A stretch of DNA of 64,000 bases from the NCBI RefSeq assembly GCF_011299555.1, contig NZ_CP049857.1, positions 3,906,001-3,970,000 on the forward strand, written 5' to 3'. A program made the translations under genes and the position numbers. Of the stretch, positions 10,136-19,331 are shown piece by piece. Below the pieces are notes generated by a model. That model was not told the origin of the DNA, did not search any database, and was given only the letters and a program-made list of their open reading frames with translations. Origin of the DNA: Dysgonomonas sp. HDW5A (GTDB lineage Bacteria; Bacteroidota; Bacteroidia; Bacteroidales; Dysgonomonadaceae). Each line of letters begins with the position of its first letter. Positions within the stretch are counted from its first letter, which is position 1.

Positions 10136-10978
10136 ATGAGTATGTATCGAATCTTTTCAAGCCTCTGTTTGGCAGGTTGCTTATTTAGCGCAAATTCGTT
10201 ATATGCACAAAGTGAAGACAGAATCACTTCTACAAATAGTGCAACTCTCATAGGAATTGGCGGTAGTAATTTATATGATACTTACTTGTCTCCTCTTAAA
10301 TATACAGGGACTTCACTACATATATTTAACGAACGGATGCGTAAAACATCCTGGTTTAATAATAAATTCACAAGGCAGCAACTTATAGATCTCGAGATAA
10401 CTAAAACTGATAATCCTGCCGGAAATGCAACTCAATATTCTGTATTATTGGGATACAGCCTTGGCGGACATTATAATCTTATAAAGACTGACAAGTTTAG
10501 ATTCTCAGCAGGAGGTTTATGGAATATTTCCGGAGGCGTTCTATATAATCAACGTAATTCAAACAATCCGGCTTCTGCTCGTGCATATAGCAATATACAG
10601 TTGTCGGCAATCGCTTTTTACAATTGGAAACAGATTACTTTCCGAGGGCAAGTAGATACACCGGTAATGGGAATATTATTCTCCCCACACTATGGACAAT
10701 CCTATTACGAAATCTCTTTAGGAAATAGTGTTGATGTTGTTAATTTTGCATCACTACACAATCAACGAGGTTTGCGAACTTATTTTACGGCAGATATTCC
10801 TATCTCGAAAATATCCTTGCGTGTAGGTTATTTAGGTGCATTTTATCAAACCAAGATACATAATTTGCAAACACACAATTATTCGAATAGCTTTGTTATA
10901 GGTTTAGTTTCGGAATCGATAAATTTAAGTGGTAATAAATTAAAGACAAACAAGATTATCAATAGTAGTTTTTATTAA
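10136..10978 (+). CDS. Predicted outer-membrane beta-barrel protein, DUF3316-like
   Basis: 280 residues with a signal peptide ending at LYAQ (about residue 25). The mature part has many short alternating strands with aromatic ends (for example GYSLGGHYNLIK, FYNWKQITFRGQVD), typical of a small barrel. The early region around ATLIGIGGSNLYDTYLSPL resembles the Bacteroidetes DUF3316 family as I remember it, a family without known function; this assignment is from memory. It is followed by a plus-strand gene set of lineage-specific proteins. No cysteine pair or lipobox is seen. Confidence 0.6.
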   Translation: MSMYRIFSSLCLAGCLFSANSLYAQSEDRITSTNSATLIGIGGSNLYDTYLSPLKYTGTSLHIFNERMRKTSWFNNKFTRQQLIDLEITKTDNPAGNATQYSVLLGYSLGGHYNLIKTDKFRFSAGGLWNISGGVLYNQRNSNNPASARAYSNIQLSAIAFYNWKQITFRGQVDTPVMGILFSPHYGQSYYEISLGNSVDVVNFASLHNQRGLRTYFTADIPISKISLRVGYLGAFYQTKIHNLQTHNYSNSFVIGLVSESINLSGNKLKTNKIINSSFY

Positions 10979-11099
10979 GTTCTCGGAACTATTGATTATT
11001 TGGGCAAGCAAAACAGCAATAAATAGTGATGTCCTTAAAATTAATGATAGATTCAGCTTGCGTGGCAAGCTAATAAGGAAGAATTATAAATTATTAAAA

Positions 11100-11597
11100 A
11101 TGAAGAACTTTAGTGATTACATTGCTGTTTATAAGGAAGAATTAAAAAAAGAAGGTATCCAAAAAGCCTACAAAGGATTGGTAAAATATGTAATGGCTTT
11201 AAAGTCACACTTCTCAAAGAAATTATCGGATCAATTTTTCTTTGGAAATACTTCTCCCGGCTACATGGATTTCACCTATTTTCCTTTTTTTAATGACTTT
11301 CTCCGGGACGAAAAATTAAGATTTGGGATTGTCTTGAATCATAAAAAAGTAAGATTCGAACTTTGGTTAATGGGACAAAATATAGAAACTCAAAAAAAGT
11401 ATTGGAACTTATTAAAAACAAGCCAATGGAATAAAGATCAAACAATCATGCCTAAATATTCTGTTTTAGAAGTAGTATTGGTTGAAGATCCTAATTTTAA
11501 TGAACTGAATAACTTGACTTCAAAAATTGAGAAAGAAGCAACTCTTCATACTCAAGAAATAATAGACTATATAAAACATTCTACTACATCTAAATGA
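11100..11597 (+). CDS. DUF7000-type cytoplasmic protein of unknown function
   Basis: 165 residues from the ATG at 11100. The reading frame is open further upstream (to 10992), but the extra 36 residues are basic and unlike the family, while MKNFSDYIAVYKEELKKEG is how these proteins usually begin. Motifs around KAYKGLVKYVMAL, GYMDFTYFPFF and KKVRFELWLMGQN resemble the DUF7000 family, small soluble proteins of Bacteroidetes and Firmicutes without known role. Its stop overlaps the start of the next gene by 4 nt (ATGA), so the two are translationally coupled. Confidence 0.65.
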   Translation: MKNFSDYIAVYKEELKKEGIQKAYKGLVKYVMALKSHFSKKLSDQFFFGNTSPGYMDFTYFPFFNDFLRDEKLRFGIVLNHKKVRFELWLMGQNIETQKKYWNLLKTSQWNKDQTIMPKYSVLEVVLVEDPNFNELNNLTSKIEKEATLHTQEIIDYIKHSTTSK

Positions 11598-13351
11598 ACT
11601 TTCTCAAATTAAAAAATAATATTTCAGATTTCTATAATAAAACATCTGATTTTATAAGTGGTAATCAACGGCATCAGTTTGCTCTGTTCATCGTTATTCT
11701 ATTTGTATTATCAATACTTATGATGGCTTGGTATTTTCCTAATGAAACAGTTACGGCAGGCGGTACCGATCTTATGTTTCATGCTAACAGATTCTACGCT
11801 ATATTCGAATCTATAGAATTCGGGACATTTCCCTTTTATATAAATACCCATACTTTAAATGAATATGGATACGCCGCCAATCTATTTTATCCAGATTTCA
11901 TGCTTATTCCTTTTGCTCTTTTTATCCCTTCAATAGGTCTAGCATCATCTTATAAGCTTATTATATTTACACATACTATTTTGTGTGGTATTTTTTCCTA
12001 TTGGTGCATACGCAAAGTTACAAAAGACAATGTTATTGCTTTTCTCTTTTCCTTATTATACACGTTTGCAATATATAGAATTATCGATTTTTCATATAGA
12101 GGTGCATTAGGAGAATATATTTCATTCACCTTTCTGCCAATTGTCTTTTGGGGATTATATGAAATTATTTATGGCGACTACAAACATAAATGGTATATTA
12201 TAACTATTGGATTTACGTGTTTAATATATACACACTTATTATCCGCTTTCTTAATATTCTTAATAGTCTGCATCGCTTTAATAATCTGCTACAAAGCTAT
12301 TATTAAGACACCATCACGACTTATTTATCTGAGTATAGCAGGGGTAGCTTCTCTCCTCCTTTCTTCATTCTTCCTTTTTCCCATGTTTGAACAGTTAAGA
12401 GATAATTCTTTTTATTTTCAAACTCATCCGTTAGCTGACGAAATTGGTCCTCAATCTTACGCCGTACGTCGTATTTTATGGGGAATGTTTAGTGGTTTGA
12501 CTGATCAAAAATTAAGAATAGAAACAATTGGTGTATTATTAATGATACCACTTTTGTTTCGTATTGCTATAAAAGGAAAGCATCCTTTTTTGAAGCTTGC
12601 AGACATATCAATGATATGTGGATTCTTGTTCATTTTTGCTGTATCAGACCAATTTCCATGGTACACATTTCCTTTTAATAAACTCGCAATCATTCAATTT
12701 CCCTTCAGGCTTTTACAACCTGCGAGCTTCTTATTAGCTTTTGCAGGAGCAGTATACATGACGATAGTAGGTAGACAAACAAATCGTGTTTTATTGCTAA
12801 TATGCTTAATTATTGCAGGAGTGACACTTTCCTTAAAAACAACAGGAGGTGTTTATCAAGGTTATAATAGATATAAAATCAACAATACTGGTAATTATAA
12901 TCTGGATGACTTAGAAATAGTAGGCGCTGAATATTTACCGAGTGTAATACCTTCTACAGAAACCGAAGATATAAGATATCGAATTCAGTTTATAGTAGAC
13001 AGAGGGCAAGCTATAGATAAACAAGACACTACCAGCATAATATCCAATGTCAAGAGAAACCAAGCTAAATTGAAGTTTGATATCAAAACTCAGCAACAAG
13101 ATAAAATAGTTCTCCCCCTAATCTATTATAAAGGGTATAAAGCAACTTTAGACGGTCAAAACATTAGTGTTGCACAAAGTAAAGAAGGATTAATCGAGAT
13201 AACAGTTCCTGAATCCGGAAAAATAGAAGTATGGTTTAATGGAACATTTATCCAATGGTTTTCTTTAATTTTATCAGCTGTTTCATTACTCGCCCTATTG
13301 ATATATCTTTATATAGACAGACCAAGCAAAAGAACAAGACTAACATCATAA
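11594..13351 (+). CDS. Polytopic membrane protein, GT-C/PTPS-related type
   Basis: 585 residues with about 11-12 hydrophobic segments and a soluble C-terminal part (about 430-555) before a last membrane helix. The first loop carries GGTDLMFHANRFYAI, an acidic-plus-His motif in the position of the catalytic loop of GT-C glycosyltransferases. The same layout is seen in the '6-pyruvoyl-tetrahydropterin synthase-related' membrane family, whose name is historical. The C-terminal region reads as a beta domain (YYKGYKATLDGQ) like that of YfhO-type proteins. An envelope glycosyltransferase role is inference. It overlaps the upstream DUF7000-type gene by 4 nt. Confidence 0.6.
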   Translation: MNFLKLKNNISDFYNKTSDFISGNQRHQFALFIVILFVLSILMMAWYFPNETVTAGGTDLMFHANRFYAIFESIEFGTFPFYINTHTLNEYGYAANLFYPDFMLIPFALFIPSIGLASSYKLIIFTHTILCGIFSYWCIRKVTKDNVIAFLFSLLYTFAIYRIIDFSYRGALGEYISFTFLPIVFWGLYEIIYGDYKHKWYIITIGFTCLIYTHLLSAFLIFLIVCIALIICYKAIIKTPSRLIYLSIAGVASLLLSSFFLFPMFEQLRDNSFYFQTHPLADEIGPQSYAVRRILWGMFSGLTDQKLRIETIGVLLMIPLLFRIAIKGKHPFLKLADISMICGFLFIFAVSDQFPWYTFPFNKLAIIQFPFRLLQPASFLLAFAGAVYMTIVGRQTNRVLLLICLIIAGVTLSLKTTGGVYQGYNRYKINNTGNYNLDDLEIVGAEYLPSVIPSTETEDIRYRIQFIVDRGQAIDKQDTTSIISNVKRNQAKLKFDIKTQQQDKIVLPLIYYKGYKATLDGQNISVAQSKEGLIEITVPESGKIEVWFNGTFIQWFSLILSAVSLLALLIYLYIDRPSKRTRLTS

Positions 13352-13363
13352 ATAGAATCAAAA

Positions 13364-13654
13364 ATGAATGAATTAAAAATTGTTGCAACTATTACCGTAA
13401 AATCAGAATATGAGAAAGAAGTATTAACTGCACTTCACAACGTTGTAGATGCTACACGAAAAGAAGAAGGTAATATCTCATATGATTTACATAAAAACAT
13501 AGTAAACCCTCTGGAATATACTATTCTTGAAGTATGGAAATCACAAGAAGCTATCGACTTACACAATGCAAGTATTCATTTTGATGAATTTAAGAAAGCA
13601 ATCAATGGAAAAATTGATAGTTTGAAAGTCGACGTAATAAAACAGTTGTATTAA
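13364..13654 (+). CDS. ABM-domain protein (quinol monooxygenase-like)
   Basis: 96 residues, a single antibiotic-biosynthesis-monooxygenase (ABM) ferredoxin-like fold: MNELKIVATITVKSEY start, then the core EEGNISYDLHKN and YTILEVWKSQEAIDLH. These small dimeric proteins include YgiN-type quinol monooxygenases and haem-degrading relatives; without the key Asn/Trp/His set of haem monooxygenases being clear, a quinone-related role is the safer guess. It starts 12 nt after the previous gene and ends 2 nt before the next, so it belongs to one operon with the flavoprotein that follows. Confidence 0.75.
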   Translation: MNELKIVATITVKSEYEKEVLTALHNVVDATRKEEGNISYDLHKNIVNPLEYTILEVWKSQEAIDLHNASIHFDEFKKAINGKIDSLKVDVIKQLY

Positions 13655-13656
13655 TT

Positions 13657-14133
13657 ATGTTTCGAGAAGTAAGACGACAAAACCGAGTATTAGAAGGAGA
13701 GCGAATTACAGAACTATTAATAAATTCGGAATATGGATTTCTTTCATTAGGAACTTCCGAAAACGGGTATGCCTATGGCATACCTATCAGTTATGCTTAT
13801 GAAGAAGAAAGTAATTTGCTTTACTTCCACTGTGCTCGTGAAGGACAAAAGCTCGATGAAATAAGTAAAAATAATAAAGTATCTTTCTGTGTAGTGGGAA
13901 AAACAGATCCTATCGCTAACCAGTTTACGACTCTTTACGAAAGTGTCATTGCTTTTGGAGATGCTGTTACCAATCTATCTGATGACGAAAAGAGGAAGGC
14001 TCTCCGACTTTTAGTAAAGAAATACTCTGCCGGTTTTGAAGAAATTGCAGAACAATACATGGATAAATCGTGGAATCGCACATCAACATTCAAAATTGAA
14101 ATCAAACATATAACAGCCAAAGCAAAATATTAA
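13657..14133 (+). CDS. Pyridoxamine 5'-phosphate oxidase-like flavoprotein, Nim-related
   Basis: 158 residues with the split-barrel flavin-binding fold. The start MFREVRRQNRVLEGERI and the core YGIPISYAYEEESNLLYFH, EGQKLDEISKNNKVSFCVVG closely follow the layout of the Nim nitroimidazole-reductase family (MFREMRR..., YAIPINHWY, GHKID). Chromosomal relatives are common and mostly uncharacterised; binding of FMN or F420-like cofactors and reduction of nitro or quinone compounds is family knowledge. The gene follows the ABM protein by 2 nt, which suggests shared redox or detoxification use. Resistance to metronidazole cannot be concluded from sequence. Confidence 0.75.
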   Translation: MFREVRRQNRVLEGERITELLINSEYGFLSLGTSENGYAYGIPISYAYEEESNLLYFHCAREGQKLDEISKNNKVSFCVVGKTDPIANQFTTLYESVIAFGDAVTNLSDDEKRKALRLLVKKYSAGFEEIAEQYMDKSWNRTSTFKIEIKHITAKAKY

Positions 14134-14154
14134 TCCGAAAATACAATTAATCCT

Positions 14155-14184
14155 TTTGGTGAAACCACAATTGTATTATCTTTG
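14155..14184 (+). promoter_or_regulatory. Bacteroidetes-type promoter upstream of the CorC/HlyC-like gene
   Basis: TTTG (14155-14158) and TATCTTTG (14177-14184) with 18 nt between them, one short of the usual 19-21. The ATG follows at 14209, leaving a short leader. Confidence 0.6.
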
Positions 14185-14208
14185 TAATATCATCATTTTA
14201 ATAGATAT

Positions 14209-15528
14209 ATGATATCTAATATTCTTATTACTCTTCTTTTTGTTTTCTTCAATGGTTTTTTTGTGGCTGCCGAATTTGCTATCGTCAAGGTAAGGAGTTC
14301 ACAATTAGAGCTTAAAGCACAAGATGGAAATCGTTTTGCGATTCTTTCAAAACACATAGTTAGTCATCTGGATGCATATCTGGCTGCAACGCAATTGGGA
14401 ATCACACTATCCAGTCTTGCCTTAGGTTGGATTGGTGAGCCTGTAGTTTCGAAAATGATAATCACTTTCATGGAACTTGTCGGGATAAATGTGAGTCCTG
14501 AATTAGCACATGGTATAGCACTTCCCGTAGCTTTCCTTATCATTACAATTCTACATATTGTATTTGGTGAGCTTGCTCCAAAATCATTAGCAATATTAAG
14601 ACCTGAGCAGACTACTCTGTTCATATCATATCCGTTACAATGCTTTTATTGGATATGCCGCCCTTTCATTTGGCTCTTAAATGGATTTGCAAACCTTATC
14701 CTTAAAATGTTTGGGCTGCATACTGCATCCGAAGCTGAATCTTATAGCAGCGACGAATTAAAGTACCTTGTTGATCAGGTACGAGAAAGCGGTAATATCG
14801 AAGATTCAAATTATGACATTATAAGAAATGCGTTTGATTTTTCAGAACGTACAGCCAGACAAGTTATGGTTCCCCGCACACAAGTTTTAGCAATTGATGT
14901 GAATGACTATGACTCAGAGACTCTGGAAACAGTAATTGAAGATGGTTTTTCCCGTATTCCTTGCTATGAAGATAGCATTGACAACATTATTGGTATAGTT
15001 CACCTAAAGGATATTCTAAAGAAAATGCGCCAAAACGGAGAAGTAGATATTCGTCCGATTGTAAGACCCGTATCCTTTGTTCCCGAAACGAAACGTATCG
15101 GACAGATTCTAAAGGAATTCCAGATCAAACACCAACAAATAGCTATGGTACTCAATGAATACGGAGGTATTGAAGGTATTATAACAATGGAAGATATTCT
15201 GGAAGAACTGGTTGGCGAAATACAAGATGAGTATGACAATGAGATACCATTTGTTGAAAAAATTTCAGATAATATTTATTCTGTAATAGCCACTGCTGCT
15301 ATAAGTGATATAAATAATCAATTGCCCCACTCTATTGATAAAGCAAAGCAATATGATACTCTAGCCGGATATTTAATTGATAAATTCGGCAGAATCCCCA
15401 ACACTCATGACAAGTTACAAGCCGAAGGCTACGAATTTTCTGTCTTAAAGAAAAATAAAACCTCAATTGTATTGGTACAATTAGTCGACTTGGAAAATGA
15501 GACTGAAGAATCTTCGTCCAACAAATAA
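14209..15528 (+). CDS. CNNM/CorC (HlyC)-type CBS-domain membrane protein
   Basis: 439 residues in the standard order: an N-terminal DUF21/CNNM membrane domain (about 1-190, with GELAPKSLAI, the conserved loop of this fold), a pair of CBS domains (about 205-335, starting at RQVMVPRTQV) and a C-terminal CorC_HlyC domain (about 345-430). The family is linked to magnesium or cobalt efflux and resistance; older 'hemolysin' labels are misleading. In Bacteroidetes one relative, GldE, supports gliding and secretion, but no gld genes are nearby. It has its own promoter and is followed by tgt after 21 nt. Confidence 0.88.
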   Translation: MISNILITLLFVFFNGFFVAAEFAIVKVRSSQLELKAQDGNRFAILSKHIVSHLDAYLAATQLGITLSSLALGWIGEPVVSKMIITFMELVGINVSPELAHGIALPVAFLIITILHIVFGELAPKSLAILRPEQTTLFISYPLQCFYWICRPFIWLLNGFANLILKMFGLHTASEAESYSSDELKYLVDQVRESGNIEDSNYDIIRNAFDFSERTARQVMVPRTQVLAIDVNDYDSETLETVIEDGFSRIPCYEDSIDNIIGIVHLKDILKKMRQNGEVDIRPIVRPVSFVPETKRIGQILKEFQIKHQQIAMVLNEYGGIEGIITMEDILEELVGEIQDEYDNEIPFVEKISDNIYSVIATAAISDINNQLPHSIDKAKQYDTLAGYLIDKFGRIPNTHDKLQAEGYEFSVLKKNKTSIVLVQLVDLENETEESSSNK

Positions 15529-15549
15529 TGATAATTCGGAAAATTAAGA

Positions 15550-16680
15550 ATGAAATTTGAACTTCAACATACAGATGTTCAGTCTAAAGCTCGTGCCGGT
15601 CTTATAACTACCGATCATGGGCAGATTGAAACTCCTATTTTTATGCCTGTTGGTACACAAGGTGCTGTTAAAGCGGTACACATGCCTGAACTCGAGAATG
15701 ATATTAAAGCTCAAATTATTTTGGGTAATACATATCATTTATATTTACGTCCGGGTTTAGAGATACTCGAACAAGCAGGTGGTCTTCATAAATTTAATAG
15801 TTGGAATAAGCCAATCCTTACAGATAGCGGCGGTTTTCAAGTATTCTCTTTGGCTCATAACCGAAAACTGACAGAAGAAGGTGCAATATTCCGTTCTCAC
15901 ATAGACGGCTCTAAGCATATGTTCACACCCGAACGTGTAATGGACATAGAAAGAACCATTGGTGCCGATATAATGATGGCTTTTGATGAATGTACTCCCG
16001 GAGATGCTGAATATACTTATGCTAAAAAATCGCTTGAACTAACCGAACGCTGGCTAGACCGATGTATAACCAGATTTAATGAAACGGAATGTACTTATGG
16101 ATACAAACAAGCATTGTTTCCTATTGTGCAAGGCTGCGTATATCCCGATCTAAGAAAACGTGCTGCTGAAAATGTGGCATCTAAAGAGGCTGAAGGCAAT
16201 GCGATCGGAGGTTTGGCTGTAGGCGAACCTACAGAAAAGATGTATGAGATGATTGAAATTGTCAATGAAATCTTGCCTCAGGATAAGCCTCGTTATTTAA
16301 TGGGAGTAGGTACACCTGCCAACATACTAGAAGCAATTGAACGTGGCGTAGATATGTTTGACTGTATAATGCCAACGCGAAATGGCCGTAACGGACAGCT
16401 ATTTACTCGCAATGGTATTCTGAATATGAAGAATAAGAAATGGGCAAATGACTTTTCACCCATAGATCCAGAAGGTACATCATTTGTAGATACTCTATAT
16501 AGTAAAGCATATTTAAGGCATTTATTTATTGTTAACGAAATTCTTGCTTTACAAATCGCATCTATACATAACTTAGCTTTCTATTTATCACTGGTTAAAG
16601 AGGCCCGCAAACATATTATTGCAGGTGACTTTACAACATGGAAAGCTTCCATCATAGAAGATGTTGCACGACGAATATAA
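15550..16680 (+). CDS. tgt: tRNA-guanine (queuine) transglycosylase
   Basis: 376 residues, normal length for the bacterial enzyme that swaps G34 for preQ1 in GUN-anticodon tRNAs. The catalytic set is present: Asp92 in TDSGGFQVFS, the nucleophile Asp271 in FDCIMPTRNGRNG, and substrate-pocket GGLAVGE (220-226). The zinc site is not: the stretch where other bacterial Tgt enzymes carry CxCxxC reads DPEGTSFVDTLYSKAYL (about 307-322) with no cysteine, though the distal His340 is kept. The gene is followed by an LptF/G-type permease 12 nt later, an order I recall from other Bacteroidetes. Confidence 0.95.
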   Translation: MKFELQHTDVQSKARAGLITTDHGQIETPIFMPVGTQGAVKAVHMPELENDIKAQIILGNTYHLYLRPGLEILEQAGGLHKFNSWNKPILTDSGGFQVFSLAHNRKLTEEGAIFRSHIDGSKHMFTPERVMDIERTIGADIMMAFDECTPGDAEYTYAKKSLELTERWLDRCITRFNETECTYGYKQALFPIVQGCVYPDLRKRAAENVASKEAEGNAIGGLAVGEPTEKMYEMIEIVNEILPQDKPRYLMGVGTPANILEAIERGVDMFDCIMPTRNGRNGQLFTRNGILNMKNKKWANDFSPIDPEGTSFVDTLYSKAYLRHLFIVNEILALQIASIHNLAFYLSLVKEARKHIIAGDFTTWKASIIEDVARRI

Positions 16681-16692
16681 CACTTTGAGTTA

Positions 16693-17769
16693 ATGCTTAC
16701 GATTTTAGACAGATATATAATTAAGAATTTTTTGGGAACGTATGTCTTCTCTATTATTCTTATTATATCCATTGCTGTAGTATTCGACTTTAATGAGCAG
16801 CTTGATAAGTTCCTCAGAAATGATGCGCCGGTAAAAGCTATATTGTTTAGTTATTACCTGAATTTCATTCCTTATTATATTAATCTGTTCAGCGCACTGT
16901 TTGTATTCATATCAGTTATATTTTTCACGTCGAAGCTTGCCGATAATTCGGAGATTATAGCTATGCTTGCTTCCGGAACAAGCTTTAGACGGTTAATGAA
17001 ACCCTATATGATATCTGCCGGAATTATAGCTTTAATAAGCTTTCTTTTGACCAGTTTTATCATTCCCCCGGCAAACGTTGTAAGAATCAATTTTCAGAAT
17101 AAGTATATCAAAAATAAGGCTGTAACATATGCCGAGCGTATACAAATACAAATAGAACCTGGTGTAATCGCTTATTTCAACAGATACGACAACAATGATA
17201 AAATGGGGTTCTATTTTTCATTAGATAAATTTGAGGGGCAAGAACTCGTTTCCAGACTTACAGCCAATCGTATACAATATGATTCACTCTATAACTGGAC
17301 TATTTACGATTATGCTATTCGTGAATTTGATGGGATGAGGGAACATATCACAACGGGAACTAAAGCTGATACAGTACTGACTATCGTCCCTAGTGATTTT
17401 CTTATCTCGAGTAACGATTTCGAGCAAATGACAACTCCTGCCCTTTATAAGCATATACAGAGACAAAAGGACAGAGGAATTGGTAATATACAATCATTCG
17501 AAATAGAATATCACAAACGATTCGCATCGATAGCATCCGCATTTATATTGACTGTAATTGGTGCATCACTATCCTCTCGTAAAGTAAAAGGAGGTATGGG
17601 GCTAAATATAGGTATAGGACTCCTTCTAAGTGTGTCTTATATTCTTTTTATGACACTGAGTTCCACCTTTGCTGTATCCGGATTAGTTAGCCCTCTGATT
17701 GCTGCTTGGATTCCCAATGTAATATTTATTGGTATAGCAATCTTATTATACAACAGAGCTCCGAATTAA
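16693..17769 (+). CDS. LPS export permease of the LptF/LptG (YjgP/YjgQ) family
   Basis: 358 residues, the usual length for LptG. Three membrane helices at the N-terminus (starting LDRYIIKNFLGTYVFS), a periplasmic beta-jellyroll-like middle (about 110-270) and three C-terminal helices give the standard layout. LptF and LptG form the inner-membrane channel of the LptB2FG transporter that extracts LPS. A second, much longer member lies at 51812-53635, so the pair is split, as in other Bacteroidetes. Which is LptF and which LptG cannot be settled here. It is probably co-transcribed with tgt and converges on the DUF4296 gene. Confidence 0.88.
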   Translation: MLTILDRYIIKNFLGTYVFSIILIISIAVVFDFNEQLDKFLRNDAPVKAILFSYYLNFIPYYINLFSALFVFISVIFFTSKLADNSEIIAMLASGTSFRRLMKPYMISAGIIALISFLLTSFIIPPANVVRINFQNKYIKNKAVTYAERIQIQIEPGVIAYFNRYDNNDKMGFYFSLDKFEGQELVSRLTANRIQYDSLYNWTIYDYAIREFDGMREHITTGTKADTVLTIVPSDFLISSNDFEQMTTPALYKHIQRQKDRGIGNIQSFEIEYHKRFASIASAFILTVIGASLSSRKVKGGMGLNIGIGLLLSVSYILFMTLSSTFAVSGLVSPLIAAWIPNVIFIGIAILLYNRAPN

Positions 17770-17829
17770 CTTCAAAGCATATTTAATTAATTGTATTTAG
17801 ATAAACTTCAGAAGAAAAAGACGAAGTAA

Positions 17830-18597
17830 TTATTTAACAGATAGTGAATCTACTCTTGTTGTCGTACTATCCTTAGGAGTTTCTATATTTTTTAGAAGTA
17901 TGTTATAAAGTAATACTTTATTATTAAGTACTTCGCGAGAATCAATATGAAAATAACCTGAGATATTTTTTAATGGTAATGTATCGGCAGTCCCCAACAC
18001 TTTAAAATGATCATCTCTATTTAGTGATTGATTTTGAATAATTGTTGTATCTGCATATTCAAACCACACTTCGAACTCACCTTTCATTCGTCCTTGAATA
18101 CCGAGTGTATTGAATTCCAAAGAAAATTGAGGATAGTTTTTAACTTGCGTAGAATCTATGTTGAAAGTTAAGGTAGGGATATTACCAGATAGATAGTAAT
18201 AAGTCGGTAAAATCGAGTTATTTACATTAGATGCGTCTAATCCTCTTGGTAGCAACTTTTCAATTTTCACTAACCCTTCTCGTAATGAAGAAATTACAGA
18301 GTCATTTACTCTCATATAAATTTCAGCATTATCGGCATACCATACCAAAGATGAATCTAATTCAGCCTGAGTTATACCGTGCTTCTCCAAAACACCTTGT
18401 ATCAAAGCATCTTTTTGCTCCTTATCTCTAAAGTCATTGAATCGAGTCTGGTAAACAGCTTCAGCTAATTGAATATCATGCAAAACTTCGACCATTTTAT
18501 CACGAGACAATCTATCTCTATCACCACTGCAAGAAGTAATTACTGTCGAGCCAATAATAAAAGATAATAAATAATATGTTAGCGTACGCTTCTTCAT
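17830..18597 (-). CDS. DUF4296 lipoprotein
   Basis: 255 residues. The N-terminus has a signal peptide ending in the lipobox-like VITSC, so Cys23 should be lipidated. The segment DKMVEVLHDIQLAEAVYQ followed by HGITQAELDSSLVWYADN is the DUF4296 domain, a Bacteroidetes-specific family without known function. Its start overlaps the lspA stop by 4 nt (ATGA); a lipoprotein translated directly with the lipoprotein signal peptidase is a fitting though unproven link. Last gene of the ileS-dksA-lspA group. Confidence 0.82.
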   Translation of the reverse strand: MKKRTLTYYLLSFIIGSTVITSCSGDRDRLSRDKMVEVLHDIQLAEAVYQTRFNDFRDKEQKDALIQGVLEKHGITQAELDSSLVWYADNAEIYMRVNDSVISSLREGLVKIEKLLPRGLDASNVNNSILPTYYYLSGNIPTLTFNIDSTQVKNYPQFSLEFNTLGIQGRMKGEFEVWFEYADTTIIQNQSLNRDDHFKVLGTADTLPLKNISGYFHIDSREVLNNKVLLYNILLKNIETPKDSTTTRVDSLSVK

Positions 18598-19223
18598 GCC
18601 TCGTCCTCAGGTTTCTGCATTGTTTCTAATAAAGTTTTTCGATAAAATATCAATAGCAATACAATACCTACTGTTATAGCTGCATCTGCTAAGTTAAAGA
18701 TCGGACGAAAAAATATAAAATCCTCCCCACCCCAACCGGGTACCCATTCGGGAAATACACCTTGTATCAAGGGAAAATAAAACATATCTACAACCTTGCC
18801 ATGTAAGATACTAGAATATCCCTCTCCAAAAGGGACTAAAGATGCTACACGCCCCGGATAACTGGCTGTAAATATTTCTCCATAAAATACACTATCAACT
18901 ATATTACCCAAGGCTCCCGCCAGAATTAAAGCTATACAAGCAATATAGCCATTTGGGTAATGCTTTTTCACCAAAAGGTATAAATAATAACCAATAAAGC
19001 CAACGGCAACAATACGAAAGAGTGATAAGAATAATTTACCTATAACCTCTATCCCAAACGCCATACCATTGTTTTCAACAAAGTAAATCTTGAACCAACT
19101 GGCGATATCTATACTTTCATAGAGAGCCATATTAGTTTTTACCCAAATTTTGAGAACTTGATCTGCGATTATAACTAGAAGAACAACTAAGATGGCAACT
19201 AGCCCTTTTGGTAATTTTTGCAT
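18594..19223 (-). CDS. lspA: Lipoprotein signal peptidase (signal peptidase II)
   Basis: 209 residues from the ATG at 19223 (another in-frame ATG at 19259 would add 12 polar residues; related proteins start near MQKLPKG). Four membrane helices. The two catalytic aspartates are in ALGNIVDSVFYG and FNLADAAITVG. It is longer than the 160-170 residues of E. coli LspA because of an extra loop between the two Asp motifs (around FPEWVPGWGGEDFIFF), typical for Bacteroidetes. It cleaves signal peptides ahead of the lipidated Cys in the inner membrane. Overlaps the DUF4296 lipoprotein gene. Confidence 0.93.
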   Translation of the reverse strand: MQKLPKGLVAILVVLLVIIADQVLKIWVKTNMALYESIDIASWFKIYFVENNGMAFGIEVIGKLFLSLFRIVAVGFIGYYLYLLVKKHYPNGYIACIALILAGALGNIVDSVFYGEIFTASYPGRVASLVPFGEGYSSILHGKVVDMFYFPLIQGVFPEWVPGWGGEDFIFFRPIFNLADAAITVGIVLLLIFYRKTLLETMQKPEDEA

Positions 19224-19331
19224 ATTTTTTTTATAAGTATAATAAGATCCCGGACTCATTTAATCGAAACAACTTTAATCAATATAGTTCCGAAAAATAA
19301 AAGTCAGATATCTTACCACAAACATGAGAAG

